Positions 17,577-26,511 of a stretch of 64,000 bases of DNA are shown here, piece after piece. The notes below the pieces were generated by a model. That model worked only from the letters and a program-made list of their open reading frames with translations. It did not search any database and was not told the origin of the DNA. How positions within the stretch are numbered: position 1 is the stretch's first letter; the number at the start of each line of letters is the position of its first letter. This DNA comes from JTS-RE37 sp041743975. Lineage in GTDB: Bacteria > Bacteroidota > Bacteroidia > Flavobacteriales > Flavobacteriaceae. Position numbers and translations under genes: made by a program. The DNA lies in NCBI GenBank assembly GCA_041743975.1, contig JBGTLT010000162.1, positions 38,448-102,447 on the forward strand. Reading direction: 5' to 3'.

Positions 17577-17720
17577 CCAGATTGTCGAATAAAATAACCA
17601 GATGGGGAATTCGCTTCTCCATCTCAAATTATAATTGTTTCTTACATATCATATTGAGAAAATGAAATCTCCCGTTAAACGGTATGGTGGGAACCAGTCT
17701 TCAGTCAATCCAGGCAGTAC

Positions 17721-18362
17721 GTGGGAAAATTGTCACATCCAATTCGGTTTATGGTCATTACAGCTTTGCTGTTACCTCATTTGTTTTTGGGTTGTGCCGG
17801 TTCCGGGGCACCTTATAAAAGGGAATACGGCAGGGTGTGGAAGAAAATGATCCAATCCGAAGCATGGAAGCTTTCGATGCAGGATGCAGGAGCCATGGAA
17901 GTGGAGTTGCAAGGGTATGTAGCCAGTTCAACGGAGATGGATGACGGGTTGGCAACTATGGACACGGAGGGGGGCAGGTCCTTCATTTTTGAAGAAAAAT
18001 TCAATATCCTGGTTAACCGGGCCTATTATAAGATCATCGCTGAGGTGGAAGCAGCAGACATCCGGTTGAAGAAGGAATACAATAACCATATGGAAAAGGG
18101 CCGGGAGCTCCAAAATGGAAGGGACAGAACCGCACAGCAGGAACTTGAAGGTATCCGCAGGAAGTATGAGGCACATAGGGAGATGCTGGAAGGCCTTAAA
18201 TCCTGGAATATCTTAAGCGAATTCGGAACAGATGACCTTAAATTCTTCAAGGCCGAAAACAGGGAAGAGGTTCTGCAAATGTATCAGGCGGGGCAGCAGG
18301 AGGAACGCATCCTGTACTACCTGGTCTATAAGTTGGCGGACCTGTACCATTTTGAAGATTGA
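17721..18362 (+). CDS. Putative lipoprotein of unknown function
   Basis: 213 residues from a GTG start, which gives a proper signal peptide with Lys3 and Arg9 before the hydrophobic stretch MVITALLLPHLFLGC; the LFLGC lipobox would be cleaved before Cys25. Starting at ATG 17751 would leave no positive N-region. After the Cys the protein is soluble, with a long charged helical part (~residues 100-165) that may be coiled coil, and no known domain that I recognise. Likely anchored in the inner or outer membrane facing the periplasm. Next on the strand is a GreA-like gene. Confidence 0.6.
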   Translation: MGKLSHPIRFMVITALLLPHLFLGCAGSGAPYKREYGRVWKKMIQSEAWKLSMQDAGAMEVELQGYVASSTEMDDGLATMDTEGGRSFIFEEKFNILVNRAYYKIIAEVEAADIRLKKEYNNHMEKGRELQNGRDRTAQQELEGIRRKYEAHREMLEGLKSWNILSEFGTDDLKFFKAENREEVLQMYQAGQQEERILYYLVYKLADLYHFED

Positions 18363-18446
18363 GAAGTTGCCTAATGTGAATAATCACCCTGACTGAAGTG
18401 ATTGCCGGTCAATGGTACTATCGCTTGTTTAATTAACCTGTATACT

Positions 18447-18905
18447 ATGCCTGTGGATAACCTGAAGGCCGAATTACTTGCCCATTGCAGGACCTATATG
18501 ACCTCCCGGGTTTCCCGTATTCAACAAAATTTACGAAGCCTCCGGGAATCACTGGATACCGAATCAAAAAGCAGTGCAGGGGATAAGCATGAGACAGGCA
18601 GGGCCATGGTGCAATTGGAACAGGAAAAACTGGGGCAACAATTGATGACCGCAGAAAAGGCCTTACAGTATCTGAAGGGAATTGATATCAAAACAAAGGC
18701 ATCGCGGGTACATCTCGGCAGCCTGGTACACACCACTAAAAGCAGTTATTTTCTGGCGCTTTCAGCGGATGTTTTCAGGAGGGGGGAAACCGTTGTATAC
18801 TGTATCTCCTCCAAGACCCCTATTGGCAATCTCCTGCTGGGGGCGGCCGAAGGGGATTCCTTTATGTTTAACAACGAGAAGATTACCATAACGGCACTTC
18901 AGTAG
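18447..18905 (+). CDS. GreA/GreB-like transcript-cleavage-factor family protein
   Basis: 152 residues from ATG 18447; 18402 would add 15 poorly fitting residues. The first ~75 residues form a helical hairpin with SSAGDKHETGRAM at the tip, reminiscent of the GreA tip GDLxENAEY that reaches into the RNA polymerase secondary channel. The second half (LGSLVHTTKSSYFLALSA, then PIGNLLLGAAEGDSFMF) resembles the GreA C-terminal domain (SPxGxALLGxxxGD). Similar flavobacterial genes are often mislabelled as 3-oxoacyl-ACP synthase. It may modulate RNA polymerase; a true GreA is not seen in the window. Family assignment is by motif only. Confidence 0.65.
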   Translation: MPVDNLKAELLAHCRTYMTSRVSRIQQNLRSLRESLDTESKSSAGDKHETGRAMVQLEQEKLGQQLMTAEKALQYLKGIDIKTKASRVHLGSLVHTTKSSYFLALSADVFRRGETVVYCISSKTPIGNLLLGAAEGDSFMFNNEKITITALQ

Positions 18906-19009
18906 CCTGTAAAAGGGTCCGGGAGGGGAAAAGCATCATAATTCCAGGTTCGGCAGGTAGATTGTACAATTTTTTTGCTACTTTACTTCCCCTTGCTACA
19001 GGCTATAAT

Positions 19010-19846
19010 ATGAAGGTTTACAAACTAAAAAGTGGAATCCTTGTTCAATCCGAAGGATCTTTCCATCTATTGAAAGGGGAGGACTGGGACCGTTTTATCA
19101 ATGATGATGCTGTCCTGGCTACAACCAGGCAACGGCTCCATACCGCCAACAGAATAGATAACCCTGGTACACGCCTTGAGGATGAACTTGAGGCCCCGGT
19201 GCAGGGGCAGGAGATCTGGGCAAGTGGCGTAACCTACTACAACAGTAAACTGGGAAGGGAAGCGGAATCCAAAGAAGCCGGAGGAAGTAATTTTTATGCA
19301 CGTGTATACGAAGCGGAAAGGCCCGAACTTTTTTTTAAGGGGATGGGATACCGGGCCATAGCATCCGGGGGGCTGGTACGAAAACGATCCGATTCTACCT
19401 GGGATGTACCGGAACCGGAACTGACACTTGTGGTTACCGCTTCCGGAAAGATCATTGGGTATACCATTGGCAATGACATGAGCTCCAGGAGTATCGAAGG
19501 GGAAAATCCGTTATACCTCCCACAGGCAAAGAGTTATGACGGCTCAACAGCCCTGGGCCCCTGCATCCTGCTGAGCGACACCCCCCTGCCTGGTGCAACC
19601 CGGATACAACTCCAAATTGTAAGGGGCGGCAAAACGGAATTTAAGGGCATAATTGCCATTGATCAGATCAAAAGGAAATTCGAGGATTTGGTTCGTTACC
19701 TCTACATGGAATGTTCCTTTCCTAAAGGCAGTCTCCTGATGACCGGTACAGGGATCGTGCCAGGACCCGAATTTAACCTTGCAAGCGGGGATGAAATTAC
19801 CATTGCTGTTGAAGGCATTGGAGAACTGGTCAATACCGTTGCCTGA
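19010..19846 (+). CDS. Fumarylacetoacetate hydrolase family protein
   Basis: 278 residues from ATG 19010; the frame extends to a TTG at 18962 but the ATG fits the family. The core shows EIWASGVTYYNSK, PELFFKGMGYRAIASGG, the metal-binding DVPEPELTLVV, and a C-terminal GSLLMTGTGIVPG, all FAH-fold motifs. Members cleave or isomerise C-C bonds in beta-dicarbonyl compounds such as fumarylpyruvate or 2-hydroxyhepta-2,4-dienedioate, with a divalent metal. No aromatic-degradation genes are nearby, so the substrate is open. It converges on arfB. Confidence 0.87.
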   Translation: MKVYKLKSGILVQSEGSFHLLKGEDWDRFINDDAVLATTRQRLHTANRIDNPGTRLEDELEAPVQGQEIWASGVTYYNSKLGREAESKEAGGSNFYARVYEAERPELFFKGMGYRAIASGGLVRKRSDSTWDVPEPELTLVVTASGKIIGYTIGNDMSSRSIEGENPLYLPQAKSYDGSTALGPCILLSDTPLPGATRIQLQIVRGGKTEFKGIIAIDQIKRKFEDLVRYLYMECSFPKGSLLMTGTGIVPGPEFNLASGDEITIAVEGIGELVNTVA

Positions 19847-19861
19847 TGCCAGCAATGAGTA

Positions 19862-20266
19862 TTAATGCGGATCTGGTTTCTTCCGGCTGATTTTTTTTTC
19901 AGCCCCTATCCTTTTGGCTTTTAACCTCTTTTCAACAGCGGTCCGTGTAGGTCCTGTTTTTTTCCGTTTTTTGGGTACTTTAACTGCCGCATTCAGAAGT
20001 TCAATCAACCGCGCAATAACGAGTTCCTTGTTTTTATGCTGGCTTCGGGCCGTGTCGCACTGTAACTGAAGGATTTTCTCTTTGGAGATCCGGTTTCCGA
20101 GTTTCCGGTAGATCCGGTCCTTTTCACCAGGGGTCAGGCCAAATGAGTTGGCTACATCAAACGTAAGTTCCATTTTGGAAGCTACCTTATTGACATGCTG
20201 CCCTCCTGCCCCACTGCTACGAATACCTTTTAGGGTTACTTCTGTCCGGATACGCTCTTTGTCCAT
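19862..20266 (-). CDS. arfB: Alternative ribosome-rescue peptidyl-tRNA hydrolase
   Basis: 134 residues from ATG 20266 (an extended frame to 20317 overlaps the ABC gene). The release-factor signature SSGAGGQHVNKVAS holds the catalytic GGQ; the C-terminus is a long Lys/Arg-rich tail (KVPKKRKKTGPTRT to KKISRKKPDPH) which in ArfB enters the empty mRNA channel. The protein frees peptides from ribosomes stalled without a stop codon. Ten bases separate it from the ABC ATPase gene upstream, so the two are likely co-transcribed. Confidence 0.92.
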   Translation of the reverse strand: MDKERIRTEVTLKGIRSSGAGGQHVNKVASKMELTFDVANSFGLTPGEKDRIYRKLGNRISKEKILQLQCDTARSQHKNKELVIARLIELLNAAVKVPKKRKKTGPTRTAVEKRLKAKRIGAEKKISRKKPDPH

Positions 20267-20276
20267 TTTAACTATA

Positions 20277-21251
20277 TTATGGAGAGAGCCTTTTATTGAG
20301 GGTTTCCAGGGAAACATTTAAAAAGACCCTGGTCCCCGGTTCCAAAATCTTATCTGAATGGAAATAAACCGTATGTCCGTCAGTAAGGCCGGCTACCAAA
20401 AAATAAGGCCCCATCAGGTAGGACTTTATGACTTCCACTTCGAGGCCGGAGGTCTGTGAAATCTTGAATTCGTGTGCATAGACCACGATCCGGCGTTTGG
20501 TATCTGCATAGGATTTTACAATATTCACAGGTATCCTGTTGGATTCCCCGAACAAGGATGCAATGTAAAGATCACGCGGTTTTTCATAAAGTGTTAGTGT
20601 AACCTCATCTGCCAGGATACCCCTGTCCTTTAATACAATTACCCTGTCAGCAAACGGCAATACATCATTGGAATCATGGGTGGCTGTGATACAGGTGATC
20701 CCTTTTTGCTTCAGATAATCGAACACTTTGCGCCGGAGGTGGTTTTTGCTGAAATTATCGATATGGCTAAACGGTTCATCCAATAAAAGGATTTCCGGTT
20801 CCTGGGCTAAAACTCGGGCGAGGGCTACCCGTTGTTGTTGTCCGCCACTGAGGTCCCGGATTTTTACATCCGCATAATCAGTGAGTTCAATCATTTCCAT
20901 CAGCAGGTTTGTCCTCGTACTGAATTCTTCCGGATCAAATGCAGATAAGAATTGACCAATGTTCTCCCGAACCGTGGTAAAGGGCATCAGTTCAAATTCC
21001 TGCGACAGGTATTTCATATAAGATTCCCCGGGGACCAGGTTATGTAAGGGCCCCATCACCTTCCTTTCCCCCCAATAGACTTCCCCGATATGTAATGGCA
21101 ACAATCCATAAATAATTTTTAGCAAGGTACTTTTCCCACATCCGCTTTCCCCCAGAATGGATACATGTTCCCCCTGAGCCACCCCGAAAGATACTTCTTC
21201 GAGTACGGCATTTTCATCATATGAGAAAGATATCTGGTCTACCTTGAGCAT
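20277..21251 (-). CDS. ABC transporter ATP-binding protein without an adjacent permease
   Basis: 324 residues. Walker A GESGCGKST (34-42), signature LSGGQQQRVALARVLA, Walker B EILLLDEPFSHID and a switch His in TATHDSND. About 90 residues follow the ATPase domain and look like the regulatory/TOBE-type beta domain of sugar, sulfate, iron or polyamine importers (VEVIKSYLMGPYFLVAG). No permease or binding protein is nearby; the neighbours are arfB and prolyl oligopeptidase. Either the partner is elsewhere or the protein does another job. Confidence 0.82.
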   Translation of the reverse strand: MLKVDQISFSYDENAVLEEVSFGVAQGEHVSILGESGCGKSTLLKIIYGLLPLHIGEVYWGERKVMGPLHNLVPGESYMKYLSQEFELMPFTTVRENIGQFLSAFDPEEFSTRTNLLMEMIELTDYADVKIRDLSGGQQQRVALARVLAQEPEILLLDEPFSHIDNFSKNHLRRKVFDYLKQKGITCITATHDSNDVLPFADRVIVLKDRGILADEVTLTLYEKPRDLYIASLFGESNRIPVNIVKSYADTKRRIVVYAHEFKISQTSGLEVEVIKSYLMGPYFLVAGLTDGHTVYFHSDKILEPGTRVFLNVSLETLNKRLSP

Positions 21252-21272
21252 TGTAAGAAGTGTTTATCGGAT

Positions 21273-21300
21273 AAAAAAACCGCTTCCTAATAAGAAACGG
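21273..21300 (-). terminator. Intrinsic terminator after the prolyl oligopeptidase gene
   Basis: On the minus strand CCGTTTC/GAAGCGG pair over seven positions (one G.T) around a 7-base loop, followed by seven T (21273-21279). It lies 33 bases past the peptidase stop and separates it from the ABC gene. Confidence 0.88.
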
Positions 21301-21333
21301 CCGGGTATGAAAATCAGTGATAAGCAAAGGTAA

Positions 21334-23493
21334 TTAGTCCTTAAAATCCTTCACCACCGCCTCGTTAGGAAGCTTTTCATATCCCATATTGTACAAGGTA
21401 AAGCCAAAAATATCGGCATATTGCTCAATGGTTTTGCTCACCGGTGTCCCGGCCCCATGACCAGCATTGGTTTCGATCCGGATGAGGGTTGGGTTTTTCC
21501 CTGCCTGTTTTTCCTGTAGTTCCGCTGCGAACTTAAAACTATGGGCAGGCACCACACGGTCATCGTGGTCGCCGGTGGTTATCATGGTAGCAGGGTACTC
21601 CACACCTTGTTTTACATTGTGGACCGGAGAATATCCTTTGAGATAATTGAACATTTCAACATTTTGTTCTGCTGTTCCATAGTCATAATCCCATCCGGCA
21701 CCTGCTGTAAAGGTGTGGTATCGCAGCATGTCCAATACGCCTACCGCGGGCAGAGCCACCTTCATCAGGTCGGGGCGCTGGGTCATGGTGGCACCAACCA
21801 GTAAACCACCGTTGGACCCCCCGCTTATCGCCAAATACTCTGATGAAGTGTAATTCTCCGCGATAAGATATTCTGCAGCGGCAATAAAGTCATCGAAAAC
21901 ATTTTGCTTATTGAGTTTTATTCCGGCGTCATGCCAGGCTTTCCCATATTCCCCGCCGCCGCGTATATTGGGTACCACATAAATTCCCCCCTGTTCCATC
22001 CAAACAGCATTTACGATGCTGAAGGATGGGGTGAGGCTTATATTGAATCCCCCATAGCCATATAGGATCGTTGGATTCTTCCCATTGAGTTCCAGGCCTT
22101 TTTTATGGGTAATGATCATGGGGATTTTGGTGCCATCCTTGGTTTTATAGAATACCTGGTTAGACTCATAGGACCTCGGGTCAAAGTCGATCTCAGGTTT
22201 CCAATACTGCTGGTATTTTCCGTTCTCCACGGCGTAGATATAGATAGACGCAGGGGTGTTATAATTGGTAAAGGAAAAATAGAGTTCCTTCTCATCCTTT
22301 TTTCCGCTGAAACCAAAGGCAGTTCCGATTCCCGGCAGTTCCACTTCCCGGATGAGGTTCCCTTCGTAGTCATATTGCATGACTTTTGAAATAGCATCCA
22401 CCATATATTCCGTAAAAAAATAACCTCCGCCCGTCGTTGGGTTGAGCACGTTTCCGGTCTCCGGCACAAAGTCCACCCAATTCTCAGGCACAGGATCCCC
22501 GGCATCAACCGTGACTATTTTTTTATTTGGAGCGTCCTTGTTCGTAACGATATATAATTTGGATCCTACATTTTCTATGATGTAACTGTCCGTATCTGTA
22601 TTTTCCAGGATAGTGGTGAGTTTGCCATTGGGTTGGGTGAGGTCCTTGATGAAGAGTTTGTTCCCGGATGTTGAGTTGGAGGCCGTAATTACCAAAAAAC
22701 GCTGGTCTTCCGTTACGCCTGCCCCAATATACCGGTGTTTTTCGGAAGGATTGCCGCCGAATACGAGCTTATCGCTGCTCTGGGGTGTTCCCAGCTGATG
22801 GTAATATACCTTGTGTTGGTCAGTTTTTGCAGACAACTGACTACCCTTTGGCTTGTCATAACTGGAATAATAAAAACCTTCATTACCCTTCCAGGAAATA
22901 TCGCTGAATTTGATTTCCCCCAGGGTGTCTTCTACAATTTCTTTGGATCCTGCATTGAGTACAATAGCTTTGCGCCAGTCGCTTCCCCCTTCGGAAATAA
23001 GATAGGCAGCAAGCGATCCGTCCTTCGTAAAACTAAGGCCTTGCAGGGAGGTTGTACCATCTTTTGAAAAGGTATTGGGATCCAGGAAAACCTCGGCATT
23101 TCCCCCGTCATTTTTTTTACGGTATACCACGTACTGGTTTTGAAGGCCATCATTCTTATAATAATAGGTGAAATCACCTTCCTTAAACGGCGAACTCAGT
23201 TTTTCATAATTCCACAATTTTTCCAACCTGTTCTTTAAGGCTGCCCTGAATGGGATTTCTTCCAGGTAGCCAAAAGTCACCCGGTTTTGTTCTTTGACCC
23301 ATGCCTCGGTAGCTGCACTGGTGTCTGCCTCGAGCCAACGATAAGGGTCCGGGACGCTGGTGCCAAAATAGGTGTCAACGGAATCAACCTTGGAGGTGGT
23401 TGGATAATTCACAACGATGGGTTTTTTTTTAGCCGTGTCCTGGCAGGAGGAACTTACAATCAGGATCAGGAAGAGGGGCATTACTATTTTCAT
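21334..23493 (-). CDS. Prolyl oligopeptidase family serine peptidase (S9A), lipoprotein
   Basis: 719 residues. Signal peptide with lipobox: MKIVMPLFLILIVSSSC, lipidated Cys17. A seven-bladed beta-propeller (~residues 80-430) caps the C-terminal alpha/beta-hydrolase domain. Catalytic Ser560 in ISGGSNGG, Asp in GDHDDRVVP (~644) and His679 in NAGHGAG; DPYRWLE and RGGGEYGKAWH are typical S9A stretches. It cleaves short peptides after proline, here in the periplasm or on the outer membrane. Normal length for the secreted bacteroidotal form. Closed by its own terminator. Confidence 0.93.
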   Translation of the reverse strand: MKIVMPLFLILIVSSSCQDTAKKKPIVVNYPTTSKVDSVDTYFGTSVPDPYRWLEADTSAATEAWVKEQNRVTFGYLEEIPFRAALKNRLEKLWNYEKLSSPFKEGDFTYYYKNDGLQNQYVVYRKKNDGGNAEVFLDPNTFSKDGTTSLQGLSFTKDGSLAAYLISEGGSDWRKAIVLNAGSKEIVEDTLGEIKFSDISWKGNEGFYYSSYDKPKGSQLSAKTDQHKVYYHQLGTPQSSDKLVFGGNPSEKHRYIGAGVTEDQRFLVITASNSTSGNKLFIKDLTQPNGKLTTILENTDTDSYIIENVGSKLYIVTNKDAPNKKIVTVDAGDPVPENWVDFVPETGNVLNPTTGGGYFFTEYMVDAISKVMQYDYEGNLIREVELPGIGTAFGFSGKKDEKELYFSFTNYNTPASIYIYAVENGKYQQYWKPEIDFDPRSYESNQVFYKTKDGTKIPMIITHKKGLELNGKNPTILYGYGGFNISLTPSFSIVNAVWMEQGGIYVVPNIRGGGEYGKAWHDAGIKLNKQNVFDDFIAAAEYLIAENYTSSEYLAISGGSNGGLLVGATMTQRPDLMKVALPAVGVLDMLRYHTFTAGAGWDYDYGTAEQNVEMFNYLKGYSPVHNVKQGVEYPATMITTGDHDDRVVPAHSFKFAAELQEKQAGKNPTLIRIETNAGHGAGTPVSKTIEQYADIFGFTLYNMGYEKLPNEAVVKDFKD

Positions 23494-23586
23494 ATAGTCT
23501 TGTTTTGAACAGCGCTAAAAATACCATAAAAAAGACTTTGGAACCTAATAGGACCAAAGGTTTTAACAGTATTTTAAAGGCCTGTA

Positions 23587-24576
23587 TCACAACATTTTTG
23601 CGTCCAAAAGGTATTCTGCGATCTGGACTGCATTGGTAGCAGCCCCTTTTCGGAGATTGTCTGCAACGATCCACAGGTTCAGGGTATTCGCCTGGGATTC
23701 ATCCCTGCGGATACGTCCTACAAATACATCGTCCTTATCATGCGCATACACGGGCATAGGGTATGTATTGGTTTCCGGATTGTCCTGTAAGACCACCCCC
23801 GGGGTTTTACTGAGCAATTCACGGACTTCCCGGAGGTCAAAATCTGAATAGAATTCCACATTTACTGCTTCTGAATGGCCCCCTGCCGTGGGGATCCTTA
23901 CAGCGGTAGCGGTAACAGAGAATGTTCGGTCATTTAATATTTTCTGCGGTTCACGCGCCAGTTTCATTTCTTCTTTGGTATAGCCATTGTCCATAAATAC
24001 ATCGCAATGTGGCAGTGCATTCCTGTTGATGGGATACGGGTATGCCATTTCCCCCTCAACACCCGCAATCTCGTTTTCCAGTTGCCGCACTGCTTTCAGG
24101 CCCGTACCGGAAACGGATTGGTAAGTTGAAACTACCACCCTTTTCATCCGGTATTTGGTATGCAAAGGAGCAAGTACCATGACCAATTGGATTGTGGAAC
24201 AATTGGGGTTCGCGATTATTTTATCTTCCCTGGTAAGTTGTGTGCCATTTATCTCCGGTACTATCAGTTTTTTTGTGGGATCCATACGCCAGGCCGAGGA
24301 ATTGTCTATCACGGTAGTTCCCGATTCGGCAAATTTCGGGGCCCATTCCAGGGAGGTATCCCCCCCGGCAGATAATATGGCAAGATCGGGCCGGGCCCTA
24401 ACAGCCTCGGCCAGGCCAATGACAGTATGTTCCTTGCCCTGGAATTTTAATTTCTTCCCTACTGAGCGTTCCGATGCCACCAGGATCAATTCGGACATTG
24501 GAAACTTGCGTTCAGCCAGTACCTTTAACATTACCTCCCCCACCATTCCCGTGGCTCCCACAATTGCTACTTTCAT
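23587..24576 (-). CDS. asd: Aspartate-semialdehyde dehydrogenase
   Basis: 329 residues. GATGMVGEVMLKVL binds NADP; Cys126 in ANPNCSTIQLV is the nucleophile; STYQSVSGTGLKAVRQLENE, the GGHSEAVNVEF His region and the C-terminal RKGAATNAVQIAE complete the family. It reduces aspartyl phosphate to the semialdehyde for lysine, diaminopimelate, threonine and methionine synthesis. A promoter of its own stands upstream, after the mscL terminator. Confidence 0.95.
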   Translation of the reverse strand: MKVAIVGATGMVGEVMLKVLAERKFPMSELILVASERSVGKKLKFQGKEHTVIGLAEAVRARPDLAILSAGGDTSLEWAPKFAESGTTVIDNSSAWRMDPTKKLIVPEINGTQLTREDKIIANPNCSTIQLVMVLAPLHTKYRMKRVVVSTYQSVSGTGLKAVRQLENEIAGVEGEMAYPYPINRNALPHCDVFMDNGYTKEEMKLAREPQKILNDRTFSVTATAVRIPTAGGHSEAVNVEFYSDFDLREVRELLSKTPGVVLQDNPETNTYPMPVYAHDKDDVFVGRIRRDESQANTLNLWIVADNLRKGAATNAVQIAEYLLDAKML

Positions 24577-24596
24577 ATGCGTGTAATTTTAAAGGG

Positions 24597-24627
24597 CAAA
24601 AGTAGTATAAGATACCCTTCCCGGCAA
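24597..24627 (-). promoter_or_regulatory. Promoter of asd
   Basis: Read on the minus strand: TTG (24625-24627), 20 bases, TACTTTTG (24597-24604). It ends 20 bases before the asd ATG and fits the phylum's promoter pattern well. Confidence 0.65.
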
Positions 24628-24703
24628 GCAGGCAGGGTACAATTAATCAAAATATAACAAAAAGTTATAAAAATAACATTGATATGGCTGCCCTGGCCCA
24701 TAT

Positions 24704-24742
24704 AAAAACCGGCCCTGGGAGAACGAATCCCCGGTGCCGGTT
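24704..24742 (-). terminator. Intrinsic terminator after mscL
   Basis: Minus-strand hairpin with a 7-bp outer stem AACCGGC/GCCGGTT and a further inner GGGGA/TCCC pairing, followed by five T (24704-24708). Confidence 0.75.
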
Positions 24743-24773
24743 ACATTGAACATAAAGTTTAGCGCCCTGAAAA

Positions 24774-25178
24774 TTATTTCTTTTTGAGGAGGTCCCGGAT
24801 CTCGGCCAGGAGCTGTTCCTGTGTTGGGCCCGAAGGAGCTGGTATGGGAGCAGGCTTCCTGGTTTTGTTATACGCTTTGACGATCATGAACAGTACAAAG
24901 CCCACGATGATAAGGTTGATAATGGTGTTGATCCAGGCCCCATACCGTATAGCACTTTCAGGTTTTTCAATTATACCGTCCGCTGCCACTACGGCTTCAG
25001 ACAACACGATCTGCATATCCGAGAAATCCACCCCCCCGGTGAAGTAGCCAACGATGGGCATCATAATATCATTGACAAAGCCATTGACCACAAGGCCTAC
25101 AGCACCTGCCAGGAGAACGGCGACAGCAAGGTCGATAACGTTGCCGGTCATAATAAAAGCTTTAAATTCTTTCCACAT
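24774..25178 (-). CDS. mscL: Large-conductance mechanosensitive channel
   Basis: 134 residues. FKAFIMTGNVIDLAVAVLLA is the pore-lining first helix; the second span is INTIINLIIVGFVLFMIVKA, and the cytoplasmic C-terminal helix (QEQLLAEIRDLLKKK) forms the bundle. The homopentamer opens under membrane tension and releases solutes on osmotic downshock. The periplasmic loop is longer than in E. coli, as often in this phylum. It is a single-gene unit with a terminator behind it. Confidence 0.95.
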   Translation of the reverse strand: MWKEFKAFIMTGNVIDLAVAVLLAGAVGLVVNGFVNDIMMPIVGYFTGGVDFSDMQIVLSEAVVAADGIIEKPESAIRYGAWINTIINLIIVGFVLFMIVKAYNKTRKPAPIPAPSGPTQEQLLAEIRDLLKKK

Positions 25179-25251
25179 GGTTTATTCGCTTAATGGGTTG
25201 ATTAGATAAATTGCCTCACAAGATAAACAAAATAAAGAATTTCTCCTCACC

Positions 25252-25273
25252 CGAAACCGCTTAGGCGGTTTCG
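25252..25273 (-). terminator. Hairpin downstream of alr
   Basis: Perfect 9-bp stem CGAAACCGC/GCGGTTTCG with a 4-base loop, about 80 bases past the alr stop. It lacks a T tract on the minus strand, so it may be a 3'-end stabiliser and not a true terminator. Confidence 0.4.
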
Positions 25274-25352
25274 ACCTCTCCAGGCGGTGCCCCTGCGCAA
25301 AAGCCCCGAGGAATTCTTTTGATTAAATTCATTCAAACCCCTTTCCAATCCA

Positions 25353-26471
25353 TTAAAGGCCGATGAACACCCTGGGGACACGGGCGGAAATCCCGGTTAT
25401 CAGTTCATACGATATGGTATTGGCCGTGCCCGCCAGGGATTCGGCGGAATGCCCGGGCCCGAACAGGATTACTTCATCGCCTTCCTGGCAGGCTACCCCC
25501 GTAATATCGATCATGATCATATCCATACAAACATTCCCTATGATCGGTACTTTTTGATCACCTATGTAAACATAGGACAAACCCCTTCCATACTGCCTTC
25601 CTATGCCATCTGCATGGCCAATGGGTAGGGTGGCCGTTACCCTCGGCTCGTCTGCCAGGTAAGCCCTGTTATAGCCAACACTTTCATGGGGTTTAAGGTG
25701 GTGTATCTGTGAGATGATGGTCTTTAGGGTGGATATGGGTTTCAGGTGCACGTCCATGGCGGGATCATTGCCATATCCATATAGTCCAATGCCGCTGCGA
25801 ACCATATCCAGCTGTGCTTCCGGGTAATTAAGGATGCCGGAAGTATTCAGGATATGCCTGAAAGGTTTGGTTCCCAATTGGTCTTTCAGTTCCCCCATAA
25901 TTTTAAGATATCTGGTAATTTGGCCCTTTGTAAACGCTGATTCCCCCAAATCTTCCGAAGCTGCCAAATGCGAGAAAATGGATACTGCCCGGACTTCATC
26001 CCTCCCCTTCAACAACGCCGCTACCTCGGCCACTTCCCCCTCTCCAAAACCAAGGCGGTTCAAACCTGTATTGAATTTCAGGTGTACCGGGTAGGCGCTT
26101 TGCCCATTTTTGCGGGCCGTTTCCAGGAATTCCGCAAGTACCTTCCGGCTGTATAAACTCGGTTCCAGGACATGCCTGATCATGGCATCAAAGTTGACGG
26201 CTTGGGGGTGGAGGACCAAAATGGGTGTCTGGATGCCGGCCTGCCGCAGTGCAACACCCTCCTGAACATAGGCCACGGCAAAATAATCGATTCCCAGGTG
26301 CTCCAGCTTACGGGATATCACAATGGCATCACTACCATAGGCAAATGCTTTTACAACCGCGAGGAACCTGGTGGTTTTATGCAGTTTTGACCTCAGATAG
26401 TGATAATTGTACGCAAGTGCGTTCAGATCAATTTCAAGTACAGTCTCCTTCGCTATGGGCATAGGTGTCAT
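25353..26471 (-). CDS. alr: Alanine racemase
   Basis: 372 residues from ATG 26471; a GTG at 26528 would overlap tdk by 17 bases and add 19 residues foreign to the family. VLEIDLNALAYNYHYLR opens the TIM barrel; the PLP lysine lies in AVVKAFAYGSDA (variant of KxxAYG); GYNRAYLADEPRVTATLPIGHADG carries the second catalytic Tyr region; NVCMDMIMIDIT is the C-terminal domain motif. It makes D-alanine for peptidoglycan. Follows tdk on the same strand, 40 bases after its stop. Confidence 0.94.
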   Translation of the reverse strand: MTPMPIAKETVLEIDLNALAYNYHYLRSKLHKTTRFLAVVKAFAYGSDAIVISRKLEHLGIDYFAVAYVQEGVALRQAGIQTPILVLHPQAVNFDAMIRHVLEPSLYSRKVLAEFLETARKNGQSAYPVHLKFNTGLNRLGFGEGEVAEVAALLKGRDEVRAVSIFSHLAASEDLGESAFTKGQITRYLKIMGELKDQLGTKPFRHILNTSGILNYPEAQLDMVRSGIGLYGYGNDPAMDVHLKPISTLKTIISQIHHLKPHESVGYNRAYLADEPRVTATLPIGHADGIGRQYGRGLSYVYIGDQKVPIIGNVCMDMIMIDITGVACQEGDEVILFGPGHSAESLAGTANTISYELITGISARVPRVFIGL

Positions 26472-26511
26472 CTTATTGTAAACGGTAAGTATCCCTGAGT
26501 GCAAGGGTCTG

